Below, piece after piece: positions 20,186 through 29,855 of a stretch of DNA of 64,000 bases. A program made the translations under genes and the position numbers. Each line of letters starts with the position of its first letter. Position 1 is the first letter of the stretch. Origin of the DNA: Liriodendron chinense (lineage: Eukaryota > Streptophyta > Magnoliopsida > Magnoliales > Magnoliaceae); contig ML058407.1 in assembly GCA_003013855.2 (NCBI GenBank), forward strand, positions 3,348,001 to 3,412,000, read 5' to 3'. The notes under the pieces were generated by a model that saw only the letters and a program-made list of their open reading frames with translations, was not told the DNA's origin and did not search any database.

Positions 20186-21853
20186 TCAACGCTGGTGCAC
20201 GGGTTTATGCTTCGGGTTGATATTGAGACGATGTACAATGACATTGGGGTCGATGCCTGGCATATCTTTATGAGACCAAGCAAACACGTCCTGGTATTCG
20301 GTGAGGAAACGGACCAAATCTTCACGATGGACATTGGTTAAAGAAGACCCAATGTACACGACCCTAGACGGGTCGTCTTTGGTTAGGTGAATCGCCACTG
20401 TTTCTTCCCCAGGAGTTCCTGATTGGAGAACGTTCTCTCTCGGATCCAGCGAGGTGTTGGTGGAAAAGTTGGGCGAATCTTGTGCTATCTCCATAACGGG
20501 TGTCGCTTGAGCCTTCTTTCGATCTTGTAGGGCTATCTGATAGCAAGACCGTGCCTCCTGTTGACTTCCTCGCACGACCCCGATACCATTTGGGGTAGGA
20601 AATTTGACACATAAATATGAAGGGTGCAAGGCTGCCCCAACCTTAGTAAGAGACGGTCGCCCCAAAATGGCGTTATACGCTGATTTTCGATCCACCACGA
20701 GGAAGTTTATGAAGACGGTAGTCTTCGTTGGATTTTCTCCAAAAGTAACTGGGAGATCAATGCTTCCTTCAGGTGTTACTACCTCACCTCCGAAGCCGAC
20801 GAGGGGGGTCGAAACTGGCTTGAGTAAGCTTCTGGCAAGTGCCATTTTGTTGAAAGCCTCCAAGTATAGAATATCGGCTGAGCTACCTGTATCCACCATA
20901 ATTCGATGAGTCAGATAATTTGATACCTTTAATGTGACTACGATGGAATCTTCATGAGGGAAGTGGATTCCCGCTGCATCTTCGAGGGTGAAAGAAATTG
21001 GAGGATGGCTGGCTTTTGACAAGTTGGGCGTCTGCTCCAGCCAATAGATATGCTGGGGTTCTTTAGACGCCTTCCGAGTGTATGCTTTCCTTGAAGCTTG
21101 AGAATCACCCCCACAAGCTGGTCCTCCGACGATGGTGTGAATTTCTCCAGTAGGCTCAGTATCCTCTTGGGCAGTATGATGATGAGGCGGTTCCTTTTGG
21201 CGTGGTGAGGCTTTCGCCCTTTCTGGTGATCGATTTTTACGAGCGACATAATCCTGAAGATGGCCTTTTCGAATAAGGGCTTCAATGTGATCTCGTAGAG
21301 AGATGCAATCTTGGGTTATATGCCCGTGATCTTTGTGGAAGTAACAGAACTTGCTCTTGTCTCTCTTCTCGGGATCGGATTTGATCTTTGCAGGCCACTT
21401 CACGTATGGCTTGTGTTTAATCTCCATTAGAACCTTTTCATGAGACCGATTAAGAGGAGTGTAGTTATGATATTTACCAGAATAAGGTTTCTTGGGGGAA
21501 CGTTCGCGCTGATCACGACGATATTTTTTATCTGTAGTAGAGGTTCCCTCTGGCTTGCGCTTCTTACCCTGTACTCCATGGTGTGTCAATGCGACTTCTT
21601 CTGCATTGATATATTTCTGAGCTTTGGTTTGGAATTCTGCCATAGTTTTTGGAGGGCTCTTATCTAAAGCAAACTTGAATTTCTCGCTTGTTATTCCGGC
21701 TATGAGGGCTATAAGACCTTTTTCTTCAGTATAACCCTCAGTTTGAACGGCTTCGGCAGTGAATCGTACTGTGAACTCCTTTATTGTCTTCCCATGCTGT
21801 TGTTTCAGATCCATCAGATATGAGGCTGGCTTCTTAATGCGAATGCTTCCCAT
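20186..21853 (-). CDS. gag C-terminal part and protease of element D
   Basis: A 555-codon frame in phase with pol. The first 90 residues are the C-terminal half of the capsid domain (KPASYLMDLKQQHGKTIKEF). A basic stretch is followed by a zinc-knuckle-like C170..H174..H178..C183 segment in 'KFCYFHKDHGHITQDC'. The aspartic protease has an intact D-T-G-S at residues 321-324 (MVDTGSSADILYLEAF), which would cleave the polyprotein. The frame ends at TGA 20186-20188, at a place where related elements have an arginine codon, so the stop is probably CGA to TGA. The true start is upstream, in the fragment at 21881-22676. Confidence 0.87.
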   Translation of the reverse strand: MGSIRIKKPASYLMDLKQQHGKTIKEFTVRFTAEAVQTEGYTEEKGLIALIAGITSEKFKFALDKSPPKTMAEFQTKAQKYINAEEVALTHHGVQGKKRKPEGTSTTDKKYRRDQRERSPKKPYSGKYHNYTPLNRSHEKVLMEIKHKPYVKWPAKIKSDPEKRDKSKFCYFHKDHGHITQDCISLRDHIEALIRKGHLQDYVARKNRSPERAKASPRQKEPPHHHTAQEDTEPTGEIHTIVGGPACGGDSQASRKAYTRKASKEPQHIYWLEQTPNLSKASHPPISFTLEDAAGIHFPHEDSIVVTLKVSNYLTHRIMVDTGSSADILYLEAFNKMALARSLLKPVSTPLVGFGGEVVTPEGSIDLPVTFGENPTKTTVFINFLVVDRKSAYNAILGRPSLTKVGAALHPSYLCVKFPTPNGIGVVRGSQQEARSCYQIALQDRKKAQATPVMEIAQDSPNFSTNTSLDPRENVLQSGTPGEETVAIHLTKDDPSRVVYIGSSLTNVHREDLVRFLTEYQDVFAWSHKDMPGIDPNVIVHRLNINPKHKPVHQR

Positions 21854-21880
21854 GAATTGAGAAAGGAATATCTCCGATAA

Positions 21881-22676
21881 CTAGGAAAAGGAGCTGATGG
21901 AACGGGGCTTCAACCCCCGAAACCATGTACGAGCTGCTTCCTTCAATGTTAGGGAAAAAGCCCTACACATGATTTCTGAGCCATGTCCCTCCAACTCCAT
22001 GAGAGACCTGTATGTTTCTAGGTGTTCAAGAGGATCACCAATACCTGTATACAGGGTGATAACAGGCGTTCGATACTTTCTGGGTAACGGCGCCCCCATA
22101 ACCTCACTGGTCAAGGGGGACTCGGATTGATGTATCGCCGCCATGATGGCAGATGGCCGATTTTCCTGATACCGTTGTTCCATGACGTCAAAACGATCAT
22201 GGATTCTTTTGAGATCTCCTTCCCATGGTAGGGTATAGCCTGATGTTTCGGCGGTGGAGCCTTGAGGTTGGGGTTGTCAAGACGAACTAGAATGTATAGA
22301 ATGTGGGGACGGCACAGGGAGATGGTTGCCAAGTGGTGGGACCTGTGGTTCGTCCATAGAATGTCTGGAAGCCACTGGTATAGGTTGCGGTGGTAACCCT
22401 TCGGAGGGTTCTCTACGGTTTGGGGAAATGCTGATCAAGCCGATTCGACAGGGCCTGAACTCCGGCATTTAGAGTTAGAAGAGTATTTCCGAGGAAACGC
22501 AGGACATCGTCTTGATTTCCAGAAGCCTCCAATAATGGGTTTGATGATGGCATATTTGGGGCCCCTTGAGGGATATTCGTCGAAGTGGGTGGAAGAGCAG
22601 GTATGGATTCCGTCTCATCGGGCGGAGGTGGTGCCTGCCTTGAAGTCGAAGGATGAACAGCCTTTTTTGGAGGCAT
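21881..22676 (-). pseudogene. gag N-terminal part of element D, broken
   Basis: The likely start is ATG 22676 (MPPKKAVHPSTSRQAPPPPD), 56 bp downstream of the primer site. After 'LDQHFPKP' the frame changes at about 22413-22450. It then meets a TGA at 22277-22279 and a TAG at 21881-21883, and continues in phase into 21853. The capsid N-terminal half is recognisable in 'TPVITLYTGIGDPLEHLETY' and 'RAFSLTLKEAARTWFRGL'. The TAG replaces what is usually a Glu codon in 'SFSELxxxF' contexts of the family. Confidence 0.82.
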
Positions 22677-22730
22677 CGCAGAAGGATTTTGATCGGTGGT
22701 TAGAATGATTGATTTTGACGATCAAGTCGC

Positions 22731-22750
22731 TTCTCACAGACGGCGCCAAA
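22731..22750 (-). other. Primer-binding site of element D
   Basis: The minus strand reads TTTGGCGCCGTCTGTGAGAA one base after the LTR ends in GTTAACA. This TGGCGCCGTCTGTG type is usual in Tat-lineage elements. I did not assign the tRNA. Confidence 0.8.
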
Positions 22751-22751
22751 C

Positions 22752-23832
22752 TGTTAACGTCAGATTCTGTAACAGGATCCTCCGGTCGTTCACCTGCTCT
22801 CCAACAGAGATTTCCTCCACCGGACCTGTAAGAAGGCAGAAAGCAACTAAGGGTGGCTGGTGTCCAGCCGTTAGCCCTCCGATGCTTAAGTCAGGCAGAG
22901 CAAGAGAATAACCAGGCAAATCGAGGCTAGAGATTGATGGTTGTGTACCTGTATCTTAATGGATTCTTCTCCTTATATAGATCTGGAAGGGTCCAATCTG
23001 TTACGTAAGATATCGAGATCCCACTGATTTCGTGGGATAAGATCCTTATCCTTAGAGAAAAGATCTAACCCAATGACTTGTCTTGACAATCACGTTACTT
23101 GATAGTAATCCCTTGAGTTTCGGAACCATAAGAGAAGATAAGCCCAAAATCGGCCTATACGGGCTACTGGTACTGAAGGTTAAGGGGTGTCGTCACAGAG
23201 AAAGATGTTTGCATATTGGAAGATGGTCGCGAGTCCAAGTGCTCGCTCATTTAGATGTAACACCTTTCAACGACTTGTGAGAAGGTCTGCTCGCAGAAAA
23301 AACACAACTTCTCGAAGCTTTGGTAGTCGGGCATCGTTTTCCTAATATACGAGCCTCGAGTGTGCATCAGAACCTGAAGAGGAAGATAGGAAGAGAGCCT
23401 CGAACAGACGTTCTCGATAGTCGGATAAGGATGCTCGCGAGGTCGGAGTATCTTCAGAATATGCGAGTCTCGAACAGACGTTCTCGATAGTCGGATAAGG
23501 ATGCTCGCGAGGTCGGAGTATCTTCAGAATATGCGAGTCTCAAACAGACGTTCTCGATAGTCGGATAAGGATGCTCGCGAGGTCTATCTCCAGCAGATGA
23601 TCTTCGCTATTTTAACTATAACAGTGACTCTTTAGCATATGATCTCGAGAGTCGAATGAGCGCCCCTTACTCATCCAATCTGCGACTCTCGAGCATATAA
23701 TCTCGGGAGTCAAATGGGCACTTCCATATTTACTCGATCTGCGACTCTCGATCAGATGATCTCGAGAGTCGAATGGGCGTCCGCGTAATCAACTTAGCAG
23801 CTAAGTTGATCTCCATCATTTTGCCTATAACA
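22752..23832 (-). repeat. 5' LTR of element D (1081 bp)
   Basis: It has the same ends and repeats as the LTR at 12797-13906, without the 29-bp duplication. TATATAAGG on the minus strand at 22971-22979 is the likely promoter for gag-pol. Confidence 0.93.
22971..22979 (-). promoter_or_regulatory. TATA box of the D 5' LTR
   Basis: The minus strand reads TATATAAGGAG. It is conserved in the other LTR at 13016-13024, and about 220 bp of R-U5 follow before the primer site. Confidence 0.7.
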
Positions 23833-23876
23833 GCAGGTATCATCGTGTGACCAGCCACAAGACTGAAGACTGCTTT
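23833..23876 (+). pseudogene. 44-bp fragment of the B gag zinc-binding segment between elements D and F
   Basis: After the right GCAGG the frame gives 'YHRVTSHKTEDCF', the CxxYH..H..C segment of plant Ty3/gypsy gag. It is cut by F within the next codon and continues at 36663 (VLKGKIQRMINN). It shows that both insertions hit the same short coding stretch. Confidence 0.85.
23872..23876. repeat. Target-site duplication GCTTT of element F
   Basis: Left copy; the right copy is 36658-36662. They flank the TGTCACG..CTTACA ends of the solo LTR. Confidence 0.93.
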
Positions 23877-25847
23877 TGTCACGCCCCAAACCCGGGGACC
23901 GGGCTCACTAAATTACCGATCGCCGACCTTGGTGCCAACAGCCTCCGTAGTACCCCATTCTCGACTCCTAGCTCTCATGTGCCAGGTTCCGATCCTGGGA
24001 TCCTACCAGGAGGATTTGTAGGGTAAATTTTTTTTTGTACAGGAGCATAATCAAAACCATAACACATCATCAAATATCCACTAATAAGTTTGTTGAGTAC
24101 AATGCCGGAAAGGGAAATGCAACATAAAGCAGAAGTCCAAAATATCAGGTACATAAACCGCGCTCAACGCTGCTGATATGCTCTAGTACCTGCAGTGTAA
24201 ACAAATGCGCATGAGCTTCCTACGAAGCCCAGTAGAGTGCGTGTGTGCGCGTGTGATGCATATGACAAGTATACAGATATCAGAGTAAGCGAAAGTAGTA
24301 GAGGGCTAAGCTACTAAGTTTATGAATGCTATCAGCCATCCCAAGGCTATGCGATGCAAGGGCCTACATGGCCGAGTGTTAATGCTAGAGATGTAATGCA
24401 AACATGTCAATCCTTAACTAAACCACATATCAAAATAGTTCTCATCTGGGACATCACCGGGGTCTAGTATACTTTAATATTGGCTGCCGCACATCGCGCG
24501 CATAACCAAGCGAGTAGAAAAGACCTCACTATCTGCCTCGTCAGTGGTATGCCAATGCCCACCCGGCTCGCTGATAGCGGACCCATTCCATGAGCTGGTC
24601 AGACTCGACCTAGCTTACAGCCCACTTCACCCGGGCGGATAAGGTCACACCCCTTTCCAACCGACCTCGACACAGTGGGAGACGCGGCCTACTGGTATTT
24701 GGCACACGGGCGCTCATGTTATCCACTCGGTCTCGACACTGGAGTATCCTACTGGTACCACAGGGTTTAGGGACTTTCACCCAAGGACATCCATAGCCCA
24801 CGTACTAGAACAAGTTTCCAATGTCCAATACTGCCAACCATGATGTGACTATGGTGGCCACCACCCCGATGCTGCTAGGGTGTGGAAGCGATTGTGACAT
24901 ACATAATGCGAAATGCATGAGTCATACAATCCAAATCATGCACCAAACTTACGCATACTGCGCAATCCTGTGGGGCGACCCTGTCTCACACGGGTCCCCT
25001 AAGTATAACAAGCAAACTAGCATATGCTATAGTTAATCATGATCCATAACAGGCATACAAATGATGTGTATGGGCATATGAATGAGCATGGTATTCATTA
25101 TACTAAGCATGTTATCAGTGTGACATATCAAGCTAATCATACTAGCATGTTACCAACATATCATGTAACCCTGGCCTTAAAAGGCCCAATATATACATAG
25201 AGAGTGGGACCCGGACTGTGGGTCCCATTGGAAATGTAAAGGTCTTAGTGGCATAGCCCACTTGAGACCACATCGGCCCCATACTTTGACCTGCACATAC
25301 AAGATAGGCCGCTAAAATACGTGTACGGCATGGATAAAACATATACATCATGGTGGAGCTAATAGATACATCACGTTGGGACCCATAGGGTGGGCCACCT
25401 GCTGGGCAGCGTGGTACCCAACTGGTTCCAAGAAGTTTTGAATCAAGCAGATATTTGTGTTTTCTCCTCCATCCATATCCATGTGATCTTATGAACAGGT
25501 TGGATGGCAAATAAACATCACTGTAGAACCTGGAAAGGTTTCAACGTTTGAAATCATTATCCCTACTGTGGCATGGTCCACTTGACATTAGGATATGCTT
25601 AAATTTTGGGCTCGGCCACTTATGAAACAAGTTAGATGACAATTAAACATCACTGTAGGGCTGGGAAGGTTTCAACGGTAGAGATCATTATTCCCACTGT
25701 TGACCCGTGGCATGGCCCACTAAAATGAGCTGGAAAACATATGGACGGGATAGGTAAAGCACATACATTTTAGGTGGGCCCAACGAATGGGGCCCATAGG
25801 GTGGCGCCCACAAGGTTGCTTGGCAGCTGGAACAGGGAGGAAGACGT

Positions 25848-25974
25848 CCGACCGGTCATGACCGGTCGGACATGATTGCTGGACTGATGTTGAACAAAGC
25901 CGATTGGTCACGACCGGTCGGACATGCTTGCTGGAGTGGCTGTCCAATGAGGCCGACCGGTCATGACCGGTCGG
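25848..25974. repeat. Three palindromes GACCGGTCATGACCGGTC in the C 5' LTR
   Basis: Copies at 25848-25869, 25900-25921 (degenerate, TTGGTCACGACC) and 25953-25974 are spaced 52-53 bp. The last ends about 105 bp upstream of the TATA box. Confidence 0.93.
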
Positions 25975-26079
25975 CTATGCGTAAGAAGTTAGAAACTTCT
26001 AATTTCAGCCCGATTTTCTCTGCGCTGCTTAACTCTTACGCAATTTCTCGATTCTTCCGAAGTTGTGGAGCCTCCAGAC

Positions 26080-26086
26080 TATAAAA
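26080..26086 (+). promoter_or_regulatory. TATA box of the C 5' LTR
   Basis: GACTATAAAAGGACAC, identical in the 3' LTR (34829-34835) and matched in context by the A LTR. About 970 bp of R-U5 follow. Confidence 0.78.
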
Positions 26087-27063
26087 GGACACCTAGGGAT
26101 CGTTCCTAGGGTATCCTAGAAGGGTTCAAGCGAGGTTGGAGGCTGTGGAAGTGGAGATTGGAGTTTCACAACTCCTTTTGGTTTGCTTTGCTGTTTTCAT
26201 ACTTTTTGTAGTTGTTTCATGTTTCCTTGGATCATGAGCAGCTAAACCTCTTAGCTAGGGCTAAGAGGTAAAGCTTGTAGTGGATCCAAGATGTTTTAAT
26301 TCGTAGTTAAGTGGTTTTAAGTGTGGAATTCATGATTATGAACTAAGGTTTGAAGTTTATACAAGCTTTTGAGTAGTTTTTCTTAGTCTTATGATGACTC
26401 ATAGATGTTTGGGAGAATTACTTAATTGCTTAATTGGTTTGTGACGGTCTAGACCTGTATGATCCGAGGAATCGGAGTGCGCTCTAGTACTATGTTCTTC
26501 ATAAAGGAACTTCCTACCAAAGTTCTACTTTTCTGATTTTTCTATAATGTGTATGGACTGTGCATGTGATTTGAATCCAGTTCAAATCCTGATCTAACCT
26601 TGTCTTGTGACAGGACTTGAGGATGGTTATGATTGTGAACTAGACCTTTTGGAAAGGGGAATGACCTATGTAATTGAGCATGCTCAGATCAGCCTGCATT
26701 GAGTGAATCTTATGCATAGAACTTACATATTACAGGCTGTTTGGTTTAACAACTCCATCATCCGACTAGATAGACTTGAATGTCAATTCTAGTTGAGAGA
26801 ATAAGAAACCACAGCGGATTGAACATCAAGGATTGCTACAAGTGGATCCTTGAAACCCTAGTGCCTTCTTATAATTAGTTACTTCGATTTAATTCAACTT
26901 CTGTTGCTCATATCAATTTAATACAAAAATCTGATTAGTAGATTTCAATAGACACTTGTGGATGAGTTTGTGAAATCCTATATAAGTCCCTGAGGATCGA
27001 CCTCGGTCTTACCGAGATTATTACTACATCGCAACCCTACACTTGGGGAAGCGAACAAGTTTT

Positions 27064-27081
27064 TGGCGCCGTGGCCGGGGA
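27064..27081 (+). other. Primer-binding site of element C (tRNA-Asp)
   Basis: TGGCGCCGTGGCCGGGGA starts six bases after the LTR. It complements the 3' end of plant tRNA-Asp with one mismatch (G where T is expected at the tenth base). tRNA-Asp is the usual primer of Athila-type elements. Confidence 0.87.
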
Positions 27082-27746
27082 GTTTGACGGTTTTCACAAA
27101 TTTCTGAAATTAGTATCTATTTAGAATTTTTAGGATTTTTAGGACTAACTTAGTTTGTTTATTTGATTTTTCTTTTCAGGGACTTCCAGGAAGCTGAAGA
27201 AGATACAAGGATTTTTAAGTGTAAAACAAGTTCTATCTTTCTAAACCTTTTTCTTCTCCTTCTCCTATTCTTTCCTATCTTATTCATCTCTTGTAGAGTG
27301 GGTGGAGACTCCTTTTGGATCTCTAAAAGGTCGGCCTCTTTGCCACCTGGATTCCTATTGGTCGGCTCTGCCGTCTTGGATCACCTTGTGCTCAAAGATT
27401 TCTTTTCTCATCTCTACTCCTCTTTCTCTTTTTTCTGCATTTTTTCTCAAAAGATTCAAAGAGTGGGTGGGGAGTTCTCTGAACCCCTATTGACCAGGAG
27501 AAATCGGTCTCTATCCTTGCTTTTGGCCTAGCCATTGCAAGACACCTTGTGCTTCGGTCTTAGAGAAGAGTAAAGAAAAGGGAGGAAGAATTCTTCTTTC
27601 TTTCTGTTTCTTATTTTTGGTTTTGCATGCCACATTAGGCTCGGGATTCCAATAACCGACTCATAAGTGAAGGGGGGATAGTAGAAGGAATTGATAGAGA
27701 GCCACGTGCTAGGAAACATTTAGACTCTCCAATTTTATCTGAAAAT
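27082..27746 (+). other. Leader of element C
   Basis: Non-coding leader of 665 bp, T-rich in its first half. It contains a 122-codon frame (27163-27531) made of low-complexity Phe/Leu/Ser sequence, which I do not regard as a gene. Confidence 0.7.
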
Positions 27747-29369
27747 ATGGCTGCAAATCAACCTAACCCGGTCCAAAATCAAACTGAAACAGGGGAGAAT
27801 GTGGTTGAGAATGTTCCCCGACCAAGGACTTTACGTGATTTCTTGCAACCTGCAAGAACGAGCACTCCCTCATGCATAGTATTTCCACCAAATGCAGGGA
27901 ACGTAGATTTGAAACCGGGAGTGATTCAACTTCTCCCTAAATTCCATGGATTAGATAGTGAAAGTGCTTATCAACATCTTAAAGAGTTTGACGAGGTAAT
28001 TACCACCATGCACTTTGCAAACGTAACGGAAGATGTGGTGAGACTTAAATTCTTCCCTTTCACTCTTAAAGATAAAGCTAAGGGTTGGCTTTATGCATTG
28101 AGGCCAAGATCAATTGGTGCATGGACTGATATGCACAAAGAATTCATAAAGAAATTCTTCCCTACTTACAAAACGAATATGTTGAAGCGCCTTATCATGA
28201 ACTTTGCCCAAAAGGAAGATGAAACCTTTTTCCAATGTTGGGAGAGGTTTAAAGACCTATTAAACGCATGCCCACATCATGGCTATGAAATTTGGCGGGT
28301 TATAAGCTTTTTCTATGAAGGACTGACTTCACCCATGCGCCAATTTGTAGAGATGATGTGTAATGGGGAGTTCATGAATAAGGAAGCTGATGAAGCATGG
28401 GATTATTTAGAAGAATTGGCTGAGAGTGCACAGTCTTGGGATACATCTAAACCAACAAATTCCAAGACTGGCCAACAAAAGGAGAAGGGAGGAATGTATG
28501 TCTTATCAGAAGAAGATAGTATAAATGCACGGTTGGCTAGCCTCACAAGAAAGGTCGAAGCCATGGAATTAAGGAAAGGAGAAACAATCAACTCCACTAA
28601 AGTTGAAACTGTTTGTGGAATTTTTGCTGGAAATCAACATGCTACACAAGATTGTCCCATGATTTCAGCAGTCCAAGGCATCTTACAAGAACAAACAAAT
28701 GCTATAAACAGTTATCAACAGCAATATGGTGCTCCAAACTCAAACACGTTTAATCCTAATTGGAAGAACCATCCCAACTTCAGTTGGAGGAATAGACCCA
28801 ATGCAAATGCAAACAACACTCCAAAAGTATCACTAGAAGAGATGCTGGGTGCATTCGTATCGGTCCAGAATGAGTATAACAAGACAAATTCTCTAAAAAT
28901 AGATGGGTTCATGCAAGAGCAATTGAAATTCAATCAAAATTCAAACCAAGCCATTAATGAATTGAAAACATCTCTGGCTAGAGTTGAAGCTCACCTTAGT
29001 GTTAGAGAGAAGGGCACACTTCCTGCTCAACCTCTTCCTAACCCAAGGACCCAGTATGAGATACAAGATGCAAGCTCATCCTCCCACCATACGGAACATG
29101 TCCAAGCTATCACCACTTTGAGAAGTGGGAAAGAAATTGACAAATCTAATCCGGTGAAGGTTCCAAAGCCTAAGGATCCGGAAATTCCCAATGAGGATGA
29201 TAGCCCAAACAATATTCCTCAAGAGAAAGAACCGGAAAGACAATACAAGCTGGTTGCCCCATTTCCACAAAGGTTGATTTCACCTAAACCTTTAGATAAA
29301 AATCTGGAGATTCTGGAAGTTTTTAAGCAGGTGAAGATCAACATCCCGCTGTTGGATGCAATAAAATAA
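27747..29369 (+). CDS. gag of element C (Athila-like capsid protein)
   Basis: Gag builds the particle in which the element RNA is copied. The ATG opens a 540-codon frame. The retrotransposon capsid domain covers about residues 60-230: 'KFHGLDSESAYQHLKEF', 'LKFFPFTLKDKAKGWLYAL', 'MHKEFIKKFFPTYKTN' and 'QKEDETFFQCWERFKDLL'. The zinc knuckle at about residues 292-308 is damaged (VCGIFAGNQHATQDCP; the second Cys is replaced). The frame ends at TAA 29367-29369 within 'DAIK*IPSYAKFLKEL', where Athila-type proteins usually have Gln (CAA), so this stop is probably a mutation in a gag-pol frame that carries on in phase. Confidence 0.9.
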   Translation: MAANQPNPVQNQTETGENVVENVPRPRTLRDFLQPARTSTPSCIVFPPNAGNVDLKPGVIQLLPKFHGLDSESAYQHLKEFDEVITTMHFANVTEDVVRLKFFPFTLKDKAKGWLYALRPRSIGAWTDMHKEFIKKFFPTYKTNMLKRLIMNFAQKEDETFFQCWERFKDLLNACPHHGYEIWRVISFFYEGLTSPMRQFVEMMCNGEFMNKEADEAWDYLEELAESAQSWDTSKPTNSKTGQQKEKGGMYVLSEEDSINARLASLTRKVEAMELRKGETINSTKVETVCGIFAGNQHATQDCPMISAVQGILQEQTNAINSYQQQYGAPNSNTFNPNWKNHPNFSWRNRPNANANNTPKVSLEEMLGAFVSVQNEYNKTNSLKIDGFMQEQLKFNQNSNQAINELKTSLARVEAHLSVREKGTLPAQPLPNPRTQYEIQDASSSSHHTEHVQAITTLRSGKEIDKSNPVKVPKPKDPEIPNEDDSPNNIPQEKEPERQYKLVAPFPQRLISPKPLDKNLEILEVFKQVKINIPLLDAIK

Positions 29370-29855
29370 ATACCATCTTATGCCAAATTTCTAAAGGAAT
29401 TGTGTACAGTCAAAAGGAAACACAACGTTCACAACAAAGTTCTTTTGACTGAGAATTTGAGCGCCATCATCAAACAAGAGGTGCCCCAAAAATACAAGGA
29501 TCCGGGTAGTCCAACCATCTCATGCATCATAGGAGACTACCGGATCAAACAAGCCCTACTCGACTTGGGGGCAAGTGTGAATCTCATTCCATAATCGGTC
29601 TACGAACAACTTGGGTTAGGTGAATTAAAACCCACCAAAACCACACTCCAACTTGCTGACAGATCCATCCGGATACCGAGAGGAATGATAGAGGATGTTC
29701 TAGTCCAAGTTGATAAATTCTACTACCCAGTAGATTTTATTATCTTAGACACACATCCCGTAATAGGCACCAGTGCTCAAATTCCCGTCATACTTGGATG
29801 ACCATTTCTAGCTACCTCAAATGCCATTATCAATTGTAGAAACGGACTTGTACAA
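29370..29855 (+). pseudogene. Protease region of element C with two further stops
   Basis: It continues in the gag frame. 'LLDLGASVNLIP' is the protease active-site loop, with D-L-G in place of the more usual D-[ST]-G; Athila-type elements commonly have D-L-G. Stops lie at 29592-29594 (TAA, right after LIP) and 29799-29801 (TGA in 'VILG*PFLATSNAIINC', usually Arg, so CGA to TGA). Confidence 0.85.

Larger units (their letters stand above)
12797..23832 (-). mobile_element. Element D: complete Tat-type Ty3/gypsy retrotransposon with antisense gene
   Basis: The 11.0-kb element has two LTRs (12797-13906 and 22752-23832), a GCAGG target duplication, a primer site and polypurine tract on the minus strand, and gag-pro-pol reading leftward. 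A spliced gene reads rightward between pol and the 3' LTR. The domain order gag, protease, RT, RNase H, a second RNase H and integrase, plus the antisense gene, is typical of the plant Tat lineage. The LTRs differ by about 24 substitutions and one 29-bp duplication counted by eye. It is not autonomous now: gag has stops and a frameshift, and the RT active site is mutated. Confidence 0.93.
25826..27057 (+). repeat. 5' LTR of element C, first 364 bp missing
   Basis: It aligns without gaps to 34575-35806 of the 3' LTR. Left of 25826 the sequence is F, so the first 364 bp, including three of the six palindromes, are gone. The TATA box (26080-26086) and everything downstream remain, ending GGGGAAGCGAACA. 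Confidence 0.92.

Noticed and set aside
27163..27531. 122-codon frame in the leader of C
   Set aside because: Low-complexity Phe, Leu and Ser translation of a T-rich leader, with no similarity to retroelement proteins and not in the gag frame.
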